A DNA stretch of 64,000 nt from Flavobacterium seoulense (GTDB taxonomy: Bacteria; Bacteroidota; Bacteroidia; Flavobacteriales; Flavobacteriaceae). Location of the stretch: contig NZ_JNCA01000003.1 of the NCBI RefSeq assembly GCF_000695795.1, positions 1 to 64,000 of the forward strand, written 5' to 3'. The notes under the pieces are model-generated. The model did no database searches and was not told the DNA's origin. It worked only from the letters and a program-made list of their open reading frames with translations. Both the position numbers and the translations under genes were made by a program. Shown here piece after piece: positions 33,863 through 43,459 of the stretch; within the stretch, counting starts at the first letter, position 1; each line of letters starts with the position of its first letter.

Positions 33863-36688
33863 TTGACTACTACTACAAAAATTATATTATCATTAGTTGC
33901 TTTTTTAGCTTCGCTATGTAGTAGTATGGCACAGCATCGCAATCAACTTTTGGTTGAAATTGACACAAAAACACATGTGTTGAATATCAAACAGGAAATT
34001 GAGTTTTTCAACACAACGACAGATACGATTTCGGAAATTGTTTTAAACGACTGGAACCATGCTTATTCGAGTGTTAAAACACCGTTAGCACTCCGTTTTT
34101 CAGATGAATTTTATCGCGGATTTCATTTGGCTAAAGAAGAAGACAGAGGAAAAACTTCTATTGCAAGTATTTACAACAATGAACATTCTCTTATTTTCTG
34201 GAAAAGAACTGATGAAAATCCGGATCTTGTTATAGTAACATTGGCTAAGAAATTAGCTCCAGCTGAAAAAATCAATCTTAAGTTAAATTATACCGTAAAG
34301 ATCCCTAGTAATAAATTTACTAAAGTGGGTTATGATGATTTAGGAAATATAAACCTGGAGGACTGGTTCCTTACTCCTGCCCGTTATGAAAATCACGCAT
34401 TTGTAAAACAAAGCAACGAAAATCTAGATGATATTGCGAATGCAATTTGTGATTTTGACATTCAAATAAAAGTAGCAAATGGATTTTCGTTAACTACAGA
34501 TTTAGATGCAACACAAGAAATTAACGAAGACTTTACTTTATATAAATTAACAGGAAAGAATAGAGTTAATTTTAATCTTTATATAGAGCCAAAATCTAAT
34601 TTCGTTAGCTTTAAAAGTGACAGTTTTGAAGTCGTAACTAATTTAAATGGTGAAAAAGTAACTCCCGAAGATCAGGCAAAAGCGATAGATCGTGTGGTTC
34701 GTTTTACAAAAAAATTAATTGGAGATTATCCGTTTAAAAAAATTGTAATATCTCAAACGGATTATGAAAAAAATCCATTTTACGGATTAAACCAATTGCC
34801 TTCGATAATAAGACCTTTCTCAGATGAATTCACTTATGAAATAAAATTTTTAAAAACCTATCTGAGTGTTTTTCTTAACAACAGTCTTTTTATAAATAAT
34901 AGAAACGAAAGCTGGGTTCACAACGGAATTCAGGTGTATATCATGATGAAATATATGGAAGAAAATCATCCTGACACTAAAATGTTAGGTAATGCTTCTT
35001 CCTATAAATTACTAAAAAGTTTCCATCTGACTAATTTAGATTTCAACGAACAATACAGTTATTTTTATATGTTAATGGCCCGAAAAAATCTCGATCAGCC
35101 GTTAGCAGCACCAAAAAATACTTTAATAAAATTCAACGAACAAATCGCGAGCAAATACAGAGCCGGATTGAGTTTGCGCTTTTTAAACAGTTATCTCGAA
35201 AATCAGGAAGTTACTAAAAGTATCAACGAATTTTATACTCAAAATCAAGGCAGACAAATTAGCGCTTTAGATTTTGAAAACAACCTAAAACAACAAACCA
35301 CAAAAGATATTGACTGGTTTTTTAAAACAATAATCAATTCCAGAGATATCATTGATTATCGATTTTCTAATGTAAGTAAAACCAAAGACAGTATTCAGTT
35401 TTCGGTAAAAAGCAGAACTGGAATTCACGTTCCAATTCCGGTTTACGGCATAAACAATGGAGAAATTGTATTTAAAAAATGGATTAAACCTGCTAATGAC
35501 AGTATTTTTAATTTCGAAAGAAATAATGCCAGTAAAATTGTTCTTAATTATAAAAATGAAGTTCCCGAATACAATTTGAGAAACAACTGGAAGTCCTTAA
35601 AATCTTTTTTTCCGAACAACCGCCCTATTAAATTTGCCTTCATGAAGGATCTTGAAGATCCTTATTACAACCAGCTTTTATATCTTCCTACATTAGAATA
35701 CAATTTGTACGATGGTTTTATTACAGGAATACGCCTTCATAATAAAACAATTTTAGATAAACCTTTTATTTTTGATATCAATCCGGCTTACTCTACAAAT
35801 ACAGGCAGTTTATCAGGTTCCGGTTCATTTACTATCAATGATAATTATCGAAATAGCCGCTTATTTAATGTAAAATATAGTTTTTCAGGTTCTTATTTTC
35901 ATTATGCTCCTGATGCAGCTTACACAAGATTGAATCCAAATATTCAAATACGCATTAGAGAAAACGATTTTAGAGACAACAGAAAACAACTTATTTACCT
36001 ACGTCAATTATTTGTTGATCGCGAAAAGAGTAACTTTATTACTGATAATTCGACTGAAAATTATTCTGTTTTTAGTGCTAAATATTTCAACACAAAAACC
36101 GAGGTTACCCAACATTTCAATTTGATGACCGATGTGCAATTTGCCGGAAAATTTGGAAAAATTGCTGCTCAGATTGAATATAGAAAACTCTTTGAAAATA
36201 ACCGTCAGATTAATTTTAGATTCTACACAGGAAGCTTTTTGTATAATAAAACCTCTTCTGATTTTTTTAGTTTTGCCCTGGATCGACCTACTGATTATTT
36301 GTTTGATTATGGCTATTATGGACGATCAGAAGACAGCGGTTTTTTCAGCCAGCAGTTAATTATTGCCGAAGGCGGATTTAAATCAAAGCTGAATACGCCT
36401 TTTGCAAATCAATGGATTAGCACTGCTAATGGAGGATTTACGCTTTGGAACTGGATTGAAGTTTACGGCGATGCAGGTTTTTTAAAGAACAGAAATCAGG
36501 ATGCTCATTTTGTTTTCGATAGTGGCATTCGATTCAATTTAGTTACTGATTATTTCGAACTCTATTTCCCGGTTTATTCCTCTAATGGATGGGAAATAAG
36601 CCAGAATAGATACAATGAAAAAATTAGATTTATTATCACATTTTCACCTAAAATACTAGTGAATTTATTTAATCGAAAATGGTTCTAA
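33863..36688 (+). CDS. M1-peptidase-like protein with lost zinc site, fused to a predicted outer-membrane barrel
   Basis: The N-terminal 600 residues resemble gluzincin (M1) aminopeptidases: an N-terminal beta-domain, then a catalytic-like domain with YGLNQLPSI in the place of the GAMEN loop and WVHNGIQVY in the place of W-NEG-F--Y. Counting back 23 residues from N354 (the position of the third zinc ligand Glu) gives K331-TYLS where HExxH should be, so all three ligands are absent. Residues 605-941 alternate polar and aromatic residues like a beta-barrel and end in F941, an outer-membrane targeting mark. Start is TTG at 33863: a stop lies 9 bp upstream, and the signal peptide (1-24, SSMAQ) needs residues before the first ATG. 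Probable role: outer-membrane peptide binding or scaffolding. Confidence 0.75.
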   Translation: MTTTTKIILSLVAFLASLCSSMAQHRNQLLVEIDTKTHVLNIKQEIEFFNTTTDTISEIVLNDWNHAYSSVKTPLALRFSDEFYRGFHLAKEEDRGKTSIASIYNNEHSLIFWKRTDENPDLVIVTLAKKLAPAEKINLKLNYTVKIPSNKFTKVGYDDLGNINLEDWFLTPARYENHAFVKQSNENLDDIANAICDFDIQIKVANGFSLTTDLDATQEINEDFTLYKLTGKNRVNFNLYIEPKSNFVSFKSDSFEVVTNLNGEKVTPEDQAKAIDRVVRFTKKLIGDYPFKKIVISQTDYEKNPFYGLNQLPSIIRPFSDEFTYEIKFLKTYLSVFLNNSLFINNRNESWVHNGIQVYIMMKYMEENHPDTKMLGNASSYKLLKSFHLTNLDFNEQYSYFYMLMARKNLDQPLAAPKNTLIKFNEQIASKYRAGLSLRFLNSYLENQEVTKSINEFYTQNQGRQISALDFENNLKQQTTKDIDWFFKTIINSRDIIDYRFSNVSKTKDSIQFSVKSRTGIHVPIPVYGINNGEIVFKKWIKPANDSIFNFERNNASKIVLNYKNEVPEYNLRNNWKSLKSFFPNNRPIKFAFMKDLEDPYYNQLLYLPTLEYNLYDGFITGIRLHNKTILDKPFIFDINPAYSTNTGSLSGSGSFTINDNYRNSRLFNVKYSFSGSYFHYAPDAAYTRLNPNIQIRIRENDFRDNRKQLIYLRQLFVDREKSNFITDNSTENYSVFSAKYFNTKTEVTQHFNLMTDVQFAGKFGKIAAQIEYRKLFENNRQINFRFYTGSFLYNKTSSDFFSFALDRPTDYLFDYGYYGRSEDSGFFSQQLIIAEGGFKSKLNTPFANQWISTANGGFTLWNWIEVYGDAGFLKNRNQDAHFVFDSGIRFNLVTDYFELYFPVYSSNGWEISQNRYNEKIRFIITFSPKILVNLFNRKWF

Positions 36689-36872
36689 ATAAAGAACTTA
36701 CTTCTTTTGGTTAAAAAATAAACAGTTATTTGTTAAAGAAATTATTTTTATTCAAAAAAAGAATGGTTTTTTTAAATAAAAACATTAATTTATGTCTCGT
36801 TTTTATTATAATCAATTATGATAATAAGCAGTTTTTAAGTAAATTTGCACCTTGAATTATAATCTTTCAATT

Positions 36873-39281
36873 ATGATAAAGGAACAAAACAATACTACAT
36901 TGACATTTGAAGATTTCAAGACTGAAGTATTGAATGATTATAAGATAGCCGTAACAAGCCGGGAATGTAGCCTTTTAGGACGCAGAGAAGTATTATCTGG
37001 TAAAGCTAAATTTGGAATTTTTGGAGATGGTAAAGAAGTTCCTCAAATTGCTATGGCAAAATTTTTCAGAAATGGAGATTTTCGCTCAGGTTATTACCGT
37101 GATCAAACCTTTATGATGGCTATTGGCGAATTAACTGTTGCCAATTTTTTTGCCGGATTATACGGAAATACAGATATTAAACAGGAACCCATGTCAGCTG
37201 GAAGACAAATGGGAGGTCACTTTGTTACTCATAGTTTAAATGATGATGGAAGCTGGAAAGACCTGACAAAGCAAAAAAATTCCAGTTCTGATATTTCACC
37301 TACAGCAGCTCAAATGCCTCGTCTTCTAGGTTTAGCTCAGGCTTCTAAAGTATATCGTGAAATTAACAATATCCCTAACCAAAAAAAGTTTTCAAATCAA
37401 GGAAACGAAATTGCTTGGGGAACAATTGGAAATGCCAGTACGTCAGAAGGATTATTTTTTGAAACAATCAATGCTGCAGGTGTATTACAAGTTCCAATGT
37501 TAATTAGTATCTGGGATGATGAATACGGAATTTCAGTTCACGCCAGACATCAAACTACTAAAGAAAATATTTCTGAAATATTATCTGGTTTTCAACGTGA
37601 TAAAAACAATGACGGAATCGAAATCATGACTGTAAAAGGTTGGGATTATTCTGATTTAATTACTACTTACGAAAAAGCAGCTGCAATTACAAGAGAAGAA
37701 CATGTTCCTGTTTTAGTTCATGTTACCGAATTAACACAGCCGCAAGGTCATTCCAGTTCTGGTTCTCACGAAAGATATAAAAGTACCGAACGTCTTAACT
37801 GGGAAAGAGAATTTGACTGTTTAAGACAAATGCGTTTGTGGATGATCGCCATAAATATCGCTTCTGCAGAAGAGCTGAATGAACTTGAAGCTAATATCAA
37901 AAAAGAAGTTTTAGAAGCTAAAAAAACAGCATGGAATTCTTTTATAGCTCCTATTGTTACTGAAAAAAATGACCTTATTTCGATATTAGAAAAAATTGGT
38001 CCTTCTTCTAAAAATAAAGATCACATTTTAAAACTTTCGAATGCTTTAAAAGCGATTAAAGATCCTCTAAAAAAAGAAATTCTTGTTACTGCCCGAAAAT
38101 CACTACGATTAGTTGTGAATGAAAATGGAGCTGAAGAATTATCACTTTGGATACAAAAATATACCCAAATAAATCAAGCTCGTTTTAGTGATAATCTTTA
38201 TTCAGAATCGAAGAATAATGTTTTTTCAGTTAAGGAAGTTTTACCTACTTATGCTGAAGATGTAAAAAACGATACTGATGGACGAATGATTATCAGAGAT
38301 AATTTTGACGCCTTATTTACTAAACATCCTGATGTATTAATTTTTGGGGAAGATTCCGGAAACATTGGTGATGTAAACCAAGGTTTAGAAGGAATGCAGG
38401 AAAAATACGGAGAAACCCGTGTTGCCGATGTAGGTATTCGTGAAGCCACAATTATTGGTCAGGGAATTGGTCTTGCTTTAAGAGGATTACGCCCTATTGC
38501 CGAAATTCAATATTTGGATTATTTGCTTTATGCGATCCAAATTATGAGTGACGATTTAGCTTCTTTACAATACAGAACAGTAGGGAAACAAAAAGCACCA
38601 TTAATCATTAGAACCCGCGGACACCGTTTAGAAGGTATCTGGCATTCGGGATCTCCAATGGGAATGATTATTAATGCTATAAGAGGAATTCATGTTTTAG
38701 TACCAAGAAACATGACTAAAGCTGCCGGTTTTTACAATACATTATTAGATTGTGACGAACCTGCATTAGTAATTGAATGCTTAAATGGATACCGATTAAA
38801 AGAAAAAGCACCATTAAATTTAGGAGAATTCAAAACTCCTATTGGTGTTGTAGAAACTATTAGAACAGGGACTGATATCACTTTAGTTTCTTATGGTTCT
38901 ACATTACGATTAGTAGAACAGGCTGCAAAAGAATTAGCCGAAACAGGTATTGATTGCGAAATTATTGATATTCAATCATTACTCCCATTAGATGTAAATC
39001 ATGATATTGTAAAAAGTGTTCAGAAAACAAATCGTTTATTAGTAATTGATGAAGACGTTCCTGGAGGAGCTTCTGCTTATATTTTACAGCAAATTATTGA
39101 AAAACAGGATGCTTTTAAATATTTAGACAGCAAACCGCAAACCTTATCTGCTAAGGAACACCGCCCTTCTTATGGAACAGATGGTGATTATTTTTCAAAA
39201 CCATCAATAGAGGATGTTTACGAAAAAGTATATGCTATACTTTCTGAAGCAAGTCCAACGAAATATCCTAAACTATATTAA
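36873..39281 (+). CDS. Fused alpha/beta E1 component of a 2-oxoacid dehydrogenase (branched-chain type)
   Basis: Thiamine-diphosphate-dependent E1 of a 2-oxoacid dehydrogenase complex with both subunits in one chain, as is common in Bacteroidota. ATG 36873 gives 802 residues; an in-frame TTG at 36852 is less likely. Residues 1-350 are alpha-like (GRRQMGGHFVTH-type loop, EIAWGTIGNASTSEGLFFET as the ThDP/Mg region). Residues 460-802 are beta-like: FGEDSGNIGDVNQGLEGM, ADVGIREATIIGQGIGLALR, LRPIAEIQYLDYL and the transketolase C-terminal domain (DIQSLLPLDVN, IDEDVPGGASAYI). It probably feeds branched-chain acyl-CoA to iso-fatty-acid synthesis. TAAATTTG at 36840-36847 is a likely -7 box. E2 and E3 genes are not nearby. 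Confidence 0.9.
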   Translation: MIKEQNNTTLTFEDFKTEVLNDYKIAVTSRECSLLGRREVLSGKAKFGIFGDGKEVPQIAMAKFFRNGDFRSGYYRDQTFMMAIGELTVANFFAGLYGNTDIKQEPMSAGRQMGGHFVTHSLNDDGSWKDLTKQKNSSSDISPTAAQMPRLLGLAQASKVYREINNIPNQKKFSNQGNEIAWGTIGNASTSEGLFFETINAAGVLQVPMLISIWDDEYGISVHARHQTTKENISEILSGFQRDKNNDGIEIMTVKGWDYSDLITTYEKAAAITREEHVPVLVHVTELTQPQGHSSSGSHERYKSTERLNWEREFDCLRQMRLWMIAINIASAEELNELEANIKKEVLEAKKTAWNSFIAPIVTEKNDLISILEKIGPSSKNKDHILKLSNALKAIKDPLKKEILVTARKSLRLVVNENGAEELSLWIQKYTQINQARFSDNLYSESKNNVFSVKEVLPTYAEDVKNDTDGRMIIRDNFDALFTKHPDVLIFGEDSGNIGDVNQGLEGMQEKYGETRVADVGIREATIIGQGIGLALRGLRPIAEIQYLDYLLYAIQIMSDDLASLQYRTVGKQKAPLIIRTRGHRLEGIWHSGSPMGMIINAIRGIHVLVPRNMTKAAGFYNTLLDCDEPALVIECLNGYRLKEKAPLNLGEFKTPIGVVETIRTGTDITLVSYGSTLRLVEQAAKELAETGIDCEIIDIQSLLPLDVNHDIVKSVQKTNRLLVIDEDVPGGASAYILQQIIEKQDAFKYLDSKPQTLSAKEHRPSYGTDGDYFSKPSIEDVYEKVYAILSEASPTKYPKLY

Positions 39282-39314
39282 AATGACATTCTAAATTCAA
39301 GAATGATATTATAC

Positions 39315-39348
39315 AAAAAAAGCTTCGATTTTCATCGAAGCTTTTTTT
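39315..39348. terminator. Bidirectional terminator between E1 and the response regulator gene
   Basis: Perfect 15-bp stem: 39315-39329 (A7 then GCTTCGAT) pairs with 39334-39348 (ATCGAAGC then T7), with a 4-nt loop. Confidence 0.92.
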
Positions 39349-39356
39349 GTACTTAA

Positions 39357-40061
39357 TTATTTTTTAATCACTAAACGGAAACCTTCTCCGTGAATGTTTA
39401 AAATTTCGACATCTTCGTCTAATTTTAAATATTTTCTCAATTTAGCGATGTATACGTCCATACTTCTTGAGGTAAAATAGTTATCATCTCTCCAAATTTT
39501 AGTTAAAGCCAATTCTCTTGGCATTAAATCGTTTTCATGAAGAATTAACATTTTTAGCAATTCATTCTCTTTTGGAGATAATTTTACCGGTTCTTCACCT
39601 GCAAAACTTAAGAAACGTAATTTAGAATTCAAATGAAATTTACCAATTGTGAATTCGAAAGGAACCTGCTCTGCTTTTACATCAGAAGCTTTTCTTTGAA
39701 TAATAGCTTTGATTTTCATTAGTAAAACTTCTGAATCAAAAGGTTTATTCAAATAATCATCAGCTCCGGCCTTATATCCTTTTAATACATCTTCCTTCAT
39801 TGACTTTGCAGTAAGAAAGATAATTGGCACTTCGGCATTTTTTTCTCTTATTTCTTTTGCTAATGTATAACCATCTTTATATGGCATCATAACGTCCAAA
39901 ATACATAAATCGTAAGAATCTTTTTTAAATTTCTCAAACCCTTCCATTCCATTTTTTGCTAAGGTAACATCAAAGTCGTTTAGCATTAAATAATCTTTAA
40001 GAACAGCTCCAAAATTTAAGTCGTCTTCTACTAAGAGAATTTTTTTATTTATATTTTCCAT
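39357..40061 (-). CDS. OmpR-family response regulator (RprY-like)
   Basis: DNA-binding two-component regulator of 234 residues. Receiver domain: acidic pair in VEDDLNFG, phosphoacceptor D56 in LDVMMPYKDG, T in FLTAKS, K in NKPFDSE. The C-terminal winged helix shows LSPKENELLKML, then DDNYFTSRSMDVYIAKLRKY and the wing NIHGEGFRLVI. It lies 3 bp downstream of its histidine kinase gene. It resembles the RprX/RprY pair of Bacteroides, whose homologues in other Bacteroidota are tied to envelope or oxidative stress; the stimulus here is unknown. Confidence 0.92.
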   Translation of the reverse strand: MENINKKILLVEDDLNFGAVLKDYLMLNDFDVTLAKNGMEGFEKFKKDSYDLCILDVMMPYKDGYTLAKEIREKNAEVPIIFLTAKSMKEDVLKGYKAGADDYLNKPFDSEVLLMKIKAIIQRKASDVKAEQVPFEFTIGKFHLNSKLRFLSFAGEEPVKLSPKENELLKMLILHENDLMPRELALTKIWRDDNYFTSRSMDVYIAKLRKYLKLDEDVEILNIHGEGFRLVIKK

Positions 40062-40064
40062 ATA

Positions 40065-41654
40065 CTAATTTATTAGAGGTAATTTTATAATGAAGGTACT
40101 TCCTTTTCCTTTTTCGCTTTCAACATAAACTTGACCGTTATGATCTTCAACAATTCGCTTTACATAAGCCAGACCCAAACCATGTCCTTTTACATTATGT
40201 AAGTCTCCGGTGTGCTCTCGATAAAATTTCTCAAAAACTCTTTTTTGAGCCACTTTACTCATTCCTAATCCCTGATCTTTTACTTTTATAAGAATCATAT
40301 CTTTAATGTTCTCAGTATAAATATCAATCTTAGGCGCTTCTGGCGAATATTTAATTGCATTTTCTAAAATGTTTACAATAACATTTGTAAAATGCACTTC
40401 GTTGATTAAAACAGTAGTTCTTGCTGCATCAAAATGATTGTTGATTTCTCCTCCTCTATCCTGCAAAATTAAATTCACATGTTCGATAGCATCATAAATC
40501 ACTTCTTCAACGTTGCTTGAACCTTTTTCTATGTCTAATTCTTTTTTCTCTAGTTTAGAAATTCGCAATACATTTTCTACCTGAGCATGCATTCGCTTGT
40601 TTTCGTCACGAATCATCTGCAAATACCTGAAAACCTTTTCTTTATCTTCGATAATCTTAGGGTTTTTTATGGCGTCCAACGCTAAATTTATTGTTGCAAT
40701 AGGCGTTTTAAACTCATGCGTCATATTATTAATAAAATCAGTCTTAATCTCCGAAATTTGACGCTGACGAATTAACTGACTTAATGCACTTGTGTAAGCA
40801 ATTACAATAATCAACGTAAATACTATCGATAAGATTGTAATACTTATTAATTCTGAGAAAAGAAATCTCTTCTTGTTCGGAAAATCAACTGACAATCTAT
40901 ATTTTTCATTTCCTTCATTATCAGCAAGAATTGGGACCGAATATGTTGATTCCTTATCGAAATTATAATTATCTGATTTTACTTTTGTATCAGTTCCATT
41001 ATTTTGAATTGCAAACTCAAATTTTGTTTTAACACCATGCTCTTCTAATTCTTTCTTCAAAAGGCTTCGCAATTTTTCTTTCGAAATCCTTTCTTCTATA
41101 GATAATGTCGATGCATAATCCTTGTATGAAATTTGCAATTGAAATTTATTCAAAGCATCAAGAGTTCCTTCCTTCTTAAAAGATTGATCTGGTATTAAAC
41201 TCTTGTTTAATGTTGAATTATCTATAGCATTGTTATTATTATATACTTCAGTTTGTCTTTTAGAACTAAAGCTTCTAAATCCATCTGAATTAAATTTTTT
41301 ATCCAATAACGATCCGTTAAAATCGTATTTTTCAGAGCTAATACTATTTTTATAAATTATGGTTTTATTTGTTTTTGTATTTCTTTGAACAAATAAAATT
41401 TCTAACAAATCTTCTTTTTGAGGAAGTTTCCCCGTACTGTCTTTTATCTGATTTATTTTTTCATAAAAACTGTACTCTTCTTGTTTTTCTAATTTTTCAG
41501 CAACATTATCAATTACCTGAGTAACATGATATTTAAATTGTTCATCATTATTATTAAATGAAGTATTGAACCAATACACCTGAACGAGTATAATCCCTAT
41601 TAAGGATAAACTCATCAATAAAACAAGAAATCTAAAAAACAATTTATTCATCAA
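40065..41654 (-). CDS. Membrane sensor histidine kinase (RprX-like)
   Basis: Sensor kinase paired with the following OmpR-type regulator. Membrane helices at about 7-30 and 266-291 enclose a periplasmic sensor of some 235 residues with no family I recognise. Then come HisKA with the phosphoacceptor in NNMTHEFKTPIATI and a HATPase domain with N box (VNILENAIKYS), G1 (VKDQGLGMS), F box (FEKFYR) and G2 (GHGLGLAYVKRI). Length of 529 is full. The start could be either of the two first methionines. Gene order is kinase then regulator, spaced 3 bp, and coaE lies upstream 65 bp away. Confidence 0.92.
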   Translation of the reverse strand: MMNKLFFRFLVLLMSLSLIGIILVQVYWFNTSFNNNDEQFKYHVTQVIDNVAEKLEKQEEYSFYEKINQIKDSTGKLPQKEDLLEILFVQRNTKTNKTIIYKNSISSEKYDFNGSLLDKKFNSDGFRSFSSKRQTEVYNNNNAIDNSTLNKSLIPDQSFKKEGTLDALNKFQLQISYKDYASTLSIEERISKEKLRSLLKKELEEHGVKTKFEFAIQNNGTDTKVKSDNYNFDKESTYSVPILADNEGNEKYRLSVDFPNKKRFLFSELISITILSIVFTLIIVIAYTSALSQLIRQRQISEIKTDFINNMTHEFKTPIATINLALDAIKNPKIIEDKEKVFRYLQMIRDENKRMHAQVENVLRISKLEKKELDIEKGSSNVEEVIYDAIEHVNLILQDRGGEINNHFDAARTTVLINEVHFTNVIVNILENAIKYSPEAPKIDIYTENIKDMILIKVKDQGLGMSKVAQKRVFEKFYREHTGDLHNVKGHGLGLAYVKRIVEDHNGQVYVESEKGKGSTFIIKLPLIN

Positions 41655-41719
41655 AACAAAATTAACATTTTAACATTATAGTTGATAATGTATTAACCAA
41701 ACATTAACACCTACTATCC

Positions 41720-42307
41720 TTATTGATTTATCGATAAAATTTTAAGAATTTCGTCGATTTTTTGCTTAGCCAAACCAATTTCGATATTTTCAATAACAAA
41801 ATCACTTTTTGCAACACGCTGTTCATCTGTCCATTGTGAATTGATTCTGTTTAACACTTGTTCCCTGCTAGTATTGTCCCTTTGTAAAACCCTGGCAATT
41901 CTAGTTTCTAAAGGCGCGGTTACAGTCATAATTACATCAAAGTTTTTATAATTACCACTTTCAAATAAAATTGCCGATTCATAAACAACATAATCAGCAT
42001 CACGATGTTTATTTAACCAATCCTTAAAATCTTCTTTGACCGCCGGGTGCACAATGCTATTAAGAATTTTAAGCTGCTCAGGATCTTTAAAAACTATTTC
42101 GGCTAATTTGGCTCTGTTTAATTGATTTTCTTCAATAATACCATCTCCAAATTTCTCCCGAATAGCATCGATAATTTCAGGTTTTTGCATGACTTTTTTA
42201 CCCGCATCATCAGCAATATAAACAGGAATTTTTAATGAGGCTAAATAATTAGCAATGGTAGTTTTACCGCTTCCTATTCCGCCAGTCAATCCTATAATTT
42301 TAGCCAT
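41720..42307 (-). CDS. coaE: Dephospho-CoA kinase
   Basis: Last enzyme of coenzyme A synthesis, phosphorylating the ribose 3'-hydroxyl of dephospho-CoA. P-loop GLTGGIGSGKTT is at residues 6-17; further family marks are DDAGKKVM, the HPAV motif in NSIVHPAVKEDF, YVVYESAILFESG and RVLQRDNTSREQVLNRINSQ. At 195 residues it is complete. It begins 2 bp after the stop of the glycosyltransferase gene, so the two are cotranscribed. Confidence 0.95.
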   Translation of the reverse strand: MAKIIGLTGGIGSGKTTIANYLASLKIPVYIADDAGKKVMQKPEIIDAIREKFGDGIIEENQLNRAKLAEIVFKDPEQLKILNSIVHPAVKEDFKDWLNKHRDADYVVYESAILFESGNYKNFDVIMTVTAPLETRIARVLQRDNTSREQVLNRINSQWTDEQRVAKSDFVIENIEIGLAKQKIDEILKILSINQ

Positions 42308-42309
42308 AT

Positions 42310-43308
42310 TTACACTTTAAAAAATAAGTACGGAAAAGCTTCCTGCGGCTTTTGTTTCAAAATAATCACTTTAATATACGATTCTAAAAAGCCCAAACCA
42401 TAACCTAAAAACTGTTTCCAAACCGCTGTTACCGAAAGATAACCTATTTTTATACTTTTATTTTGGTAACTGGAAACCACAAAAATCACAAAAAAGTAAA
42501 CACAGTACAATTTAGCTAAAAAATCATACGTAAAAATCAACAGAGCAACTGAAAGCGCTAACCCAATAACAAAAAACGTTGGAAAAAAGAAGGTTAGCTT
42601 ATTGTATTTAGGATACCAGCTATTCAAAATAGGTCGTGCTTTACCAAATTTATTTACCTGAATTGAAAATTTATCCCAGTCAATTCTTCTTTTATGATAC
42701 ACATAGGCTTTAGAAAAAAGTCTGGTTTCAAAACCTAAATTCCATAATCGAATGGACAAATCAGGATCTTCCCCCGGATGAATATTCCCAAATCCTTTTG
42801 AAGCTTCAAAAGCTTTTCGGGAAATTCCCATATTAAAGCTTCTGGGCTGGAATTTATCTATTTTTTCCGAACCACCTCTAATTCCGCCAGTAGTTAAGAA
42901 AGAAGTCATAGCAAAATTGATTGCTTTTTGAATATTCGAAAAACTATCTAAAGCTTTATCAGGACCACCAAAACAGTCTACATAATTCTCCTTTAAAGCC
43001 TTATCTACTTCCGATAAATATTGAGTTGGAATAATACAATCAGAATCAAAAATGATAAAATAGTCACCTTTTGCCACTTTCATTCCATAATTTCGGGAAT
43101 CACCAGGACCTGAATTTTCTTTGTAATAATAAGAAATTGATAATCTGTTTTTATACTGATTGACAACATCTTCGCATTTAATTGCAGAACCATCTTCTAC
43201 AATTACAATTTCAAAATCTTCTTTATAATCTAATTTTGATAAACTCTCTAAAAGTTCATCAACTTCGTCCGGACGATTATAAACGGGAATAATCAAAGAA
43301 AAATACAT
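42310..43308 (-). CDS. GT2-family membrane glycosyltransferase
   Basis: Inverting GT-A glycosyltransferase of family 2, probably making a surface or cell-wall glycan. N-terminal fold: SLIIPVYNRPDEVDELLESL, EIVIVEDGS, GDSRNYGMKVAKGDYFIIF, and the DxD-type metal motif in FDSDCIIP. HPGEDPDLSIRLW acts as the ED-like catalytic region. Residues 245-300 contain two to three membrane helices. Length is 332. The donor and acceptor sugars cannot be read. It lies directly upstream of coaE. Confidence 0.88.
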   Translation of the reverse strand: MYFSLIIPVYNRPDEVDELLESLSKLDYKEDFEIVIVEDGSAIKCEDVVNQYKNRLSISYYYKENSGPGDSRNYGMKVAKGDYFIIFDSDCIIPTQYLSEVDKALKENYVDCFGGPDKALDSFSNIQKAINFAMTSFLTTGGIRGGSEKIDKFQPRSFNMGISRKAFEASKGFGNIHPGEDPDLSIRLWNLGFETRLFSKAYVYHKRRIDWDKFSIQVNKFGKARPILNSWYPKYNKLTFFFPTFFVIGLALSVALLIFTYDFLAKLYCVYFFVIFVVSSYQNKSIKIGYLSVTAVWKQFLGYGLGFLESYIKVIILKQKPQEAFPYLFFKV

Positions 43309-43376
43309 ATTCTTAAAAGCGGTATTAATTATACAATATAAATGTAATATTTTAACAAAGATAACCTTTAAACAAT

Positions 43377-43425
43377 AATGCGCCTTAATTTTAAATGCTT
43401 TTATACATTTAAATTAAGACGCATT
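43377..43425. terminator. Long imperfect hairpin between fabV and the glycosyltransferase gene
   Basis: AATGCG, CTTAATTT and AAATG on the left (from 43377) pair with CATTTAAATTAAG and CGCATT on the right (to 43425) with two mismatches, around an 8-nt loop. It lies 35 bp past the fabV stop. T runs after it on the minus strand are poor, so it may be a weak terminator or an RNA-stabilising hairpin. Confidence 0.55.
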
Positions 43426-43459
43426 ACAATAAAATTATTCTTTTTTTTTCGAAATAAAA

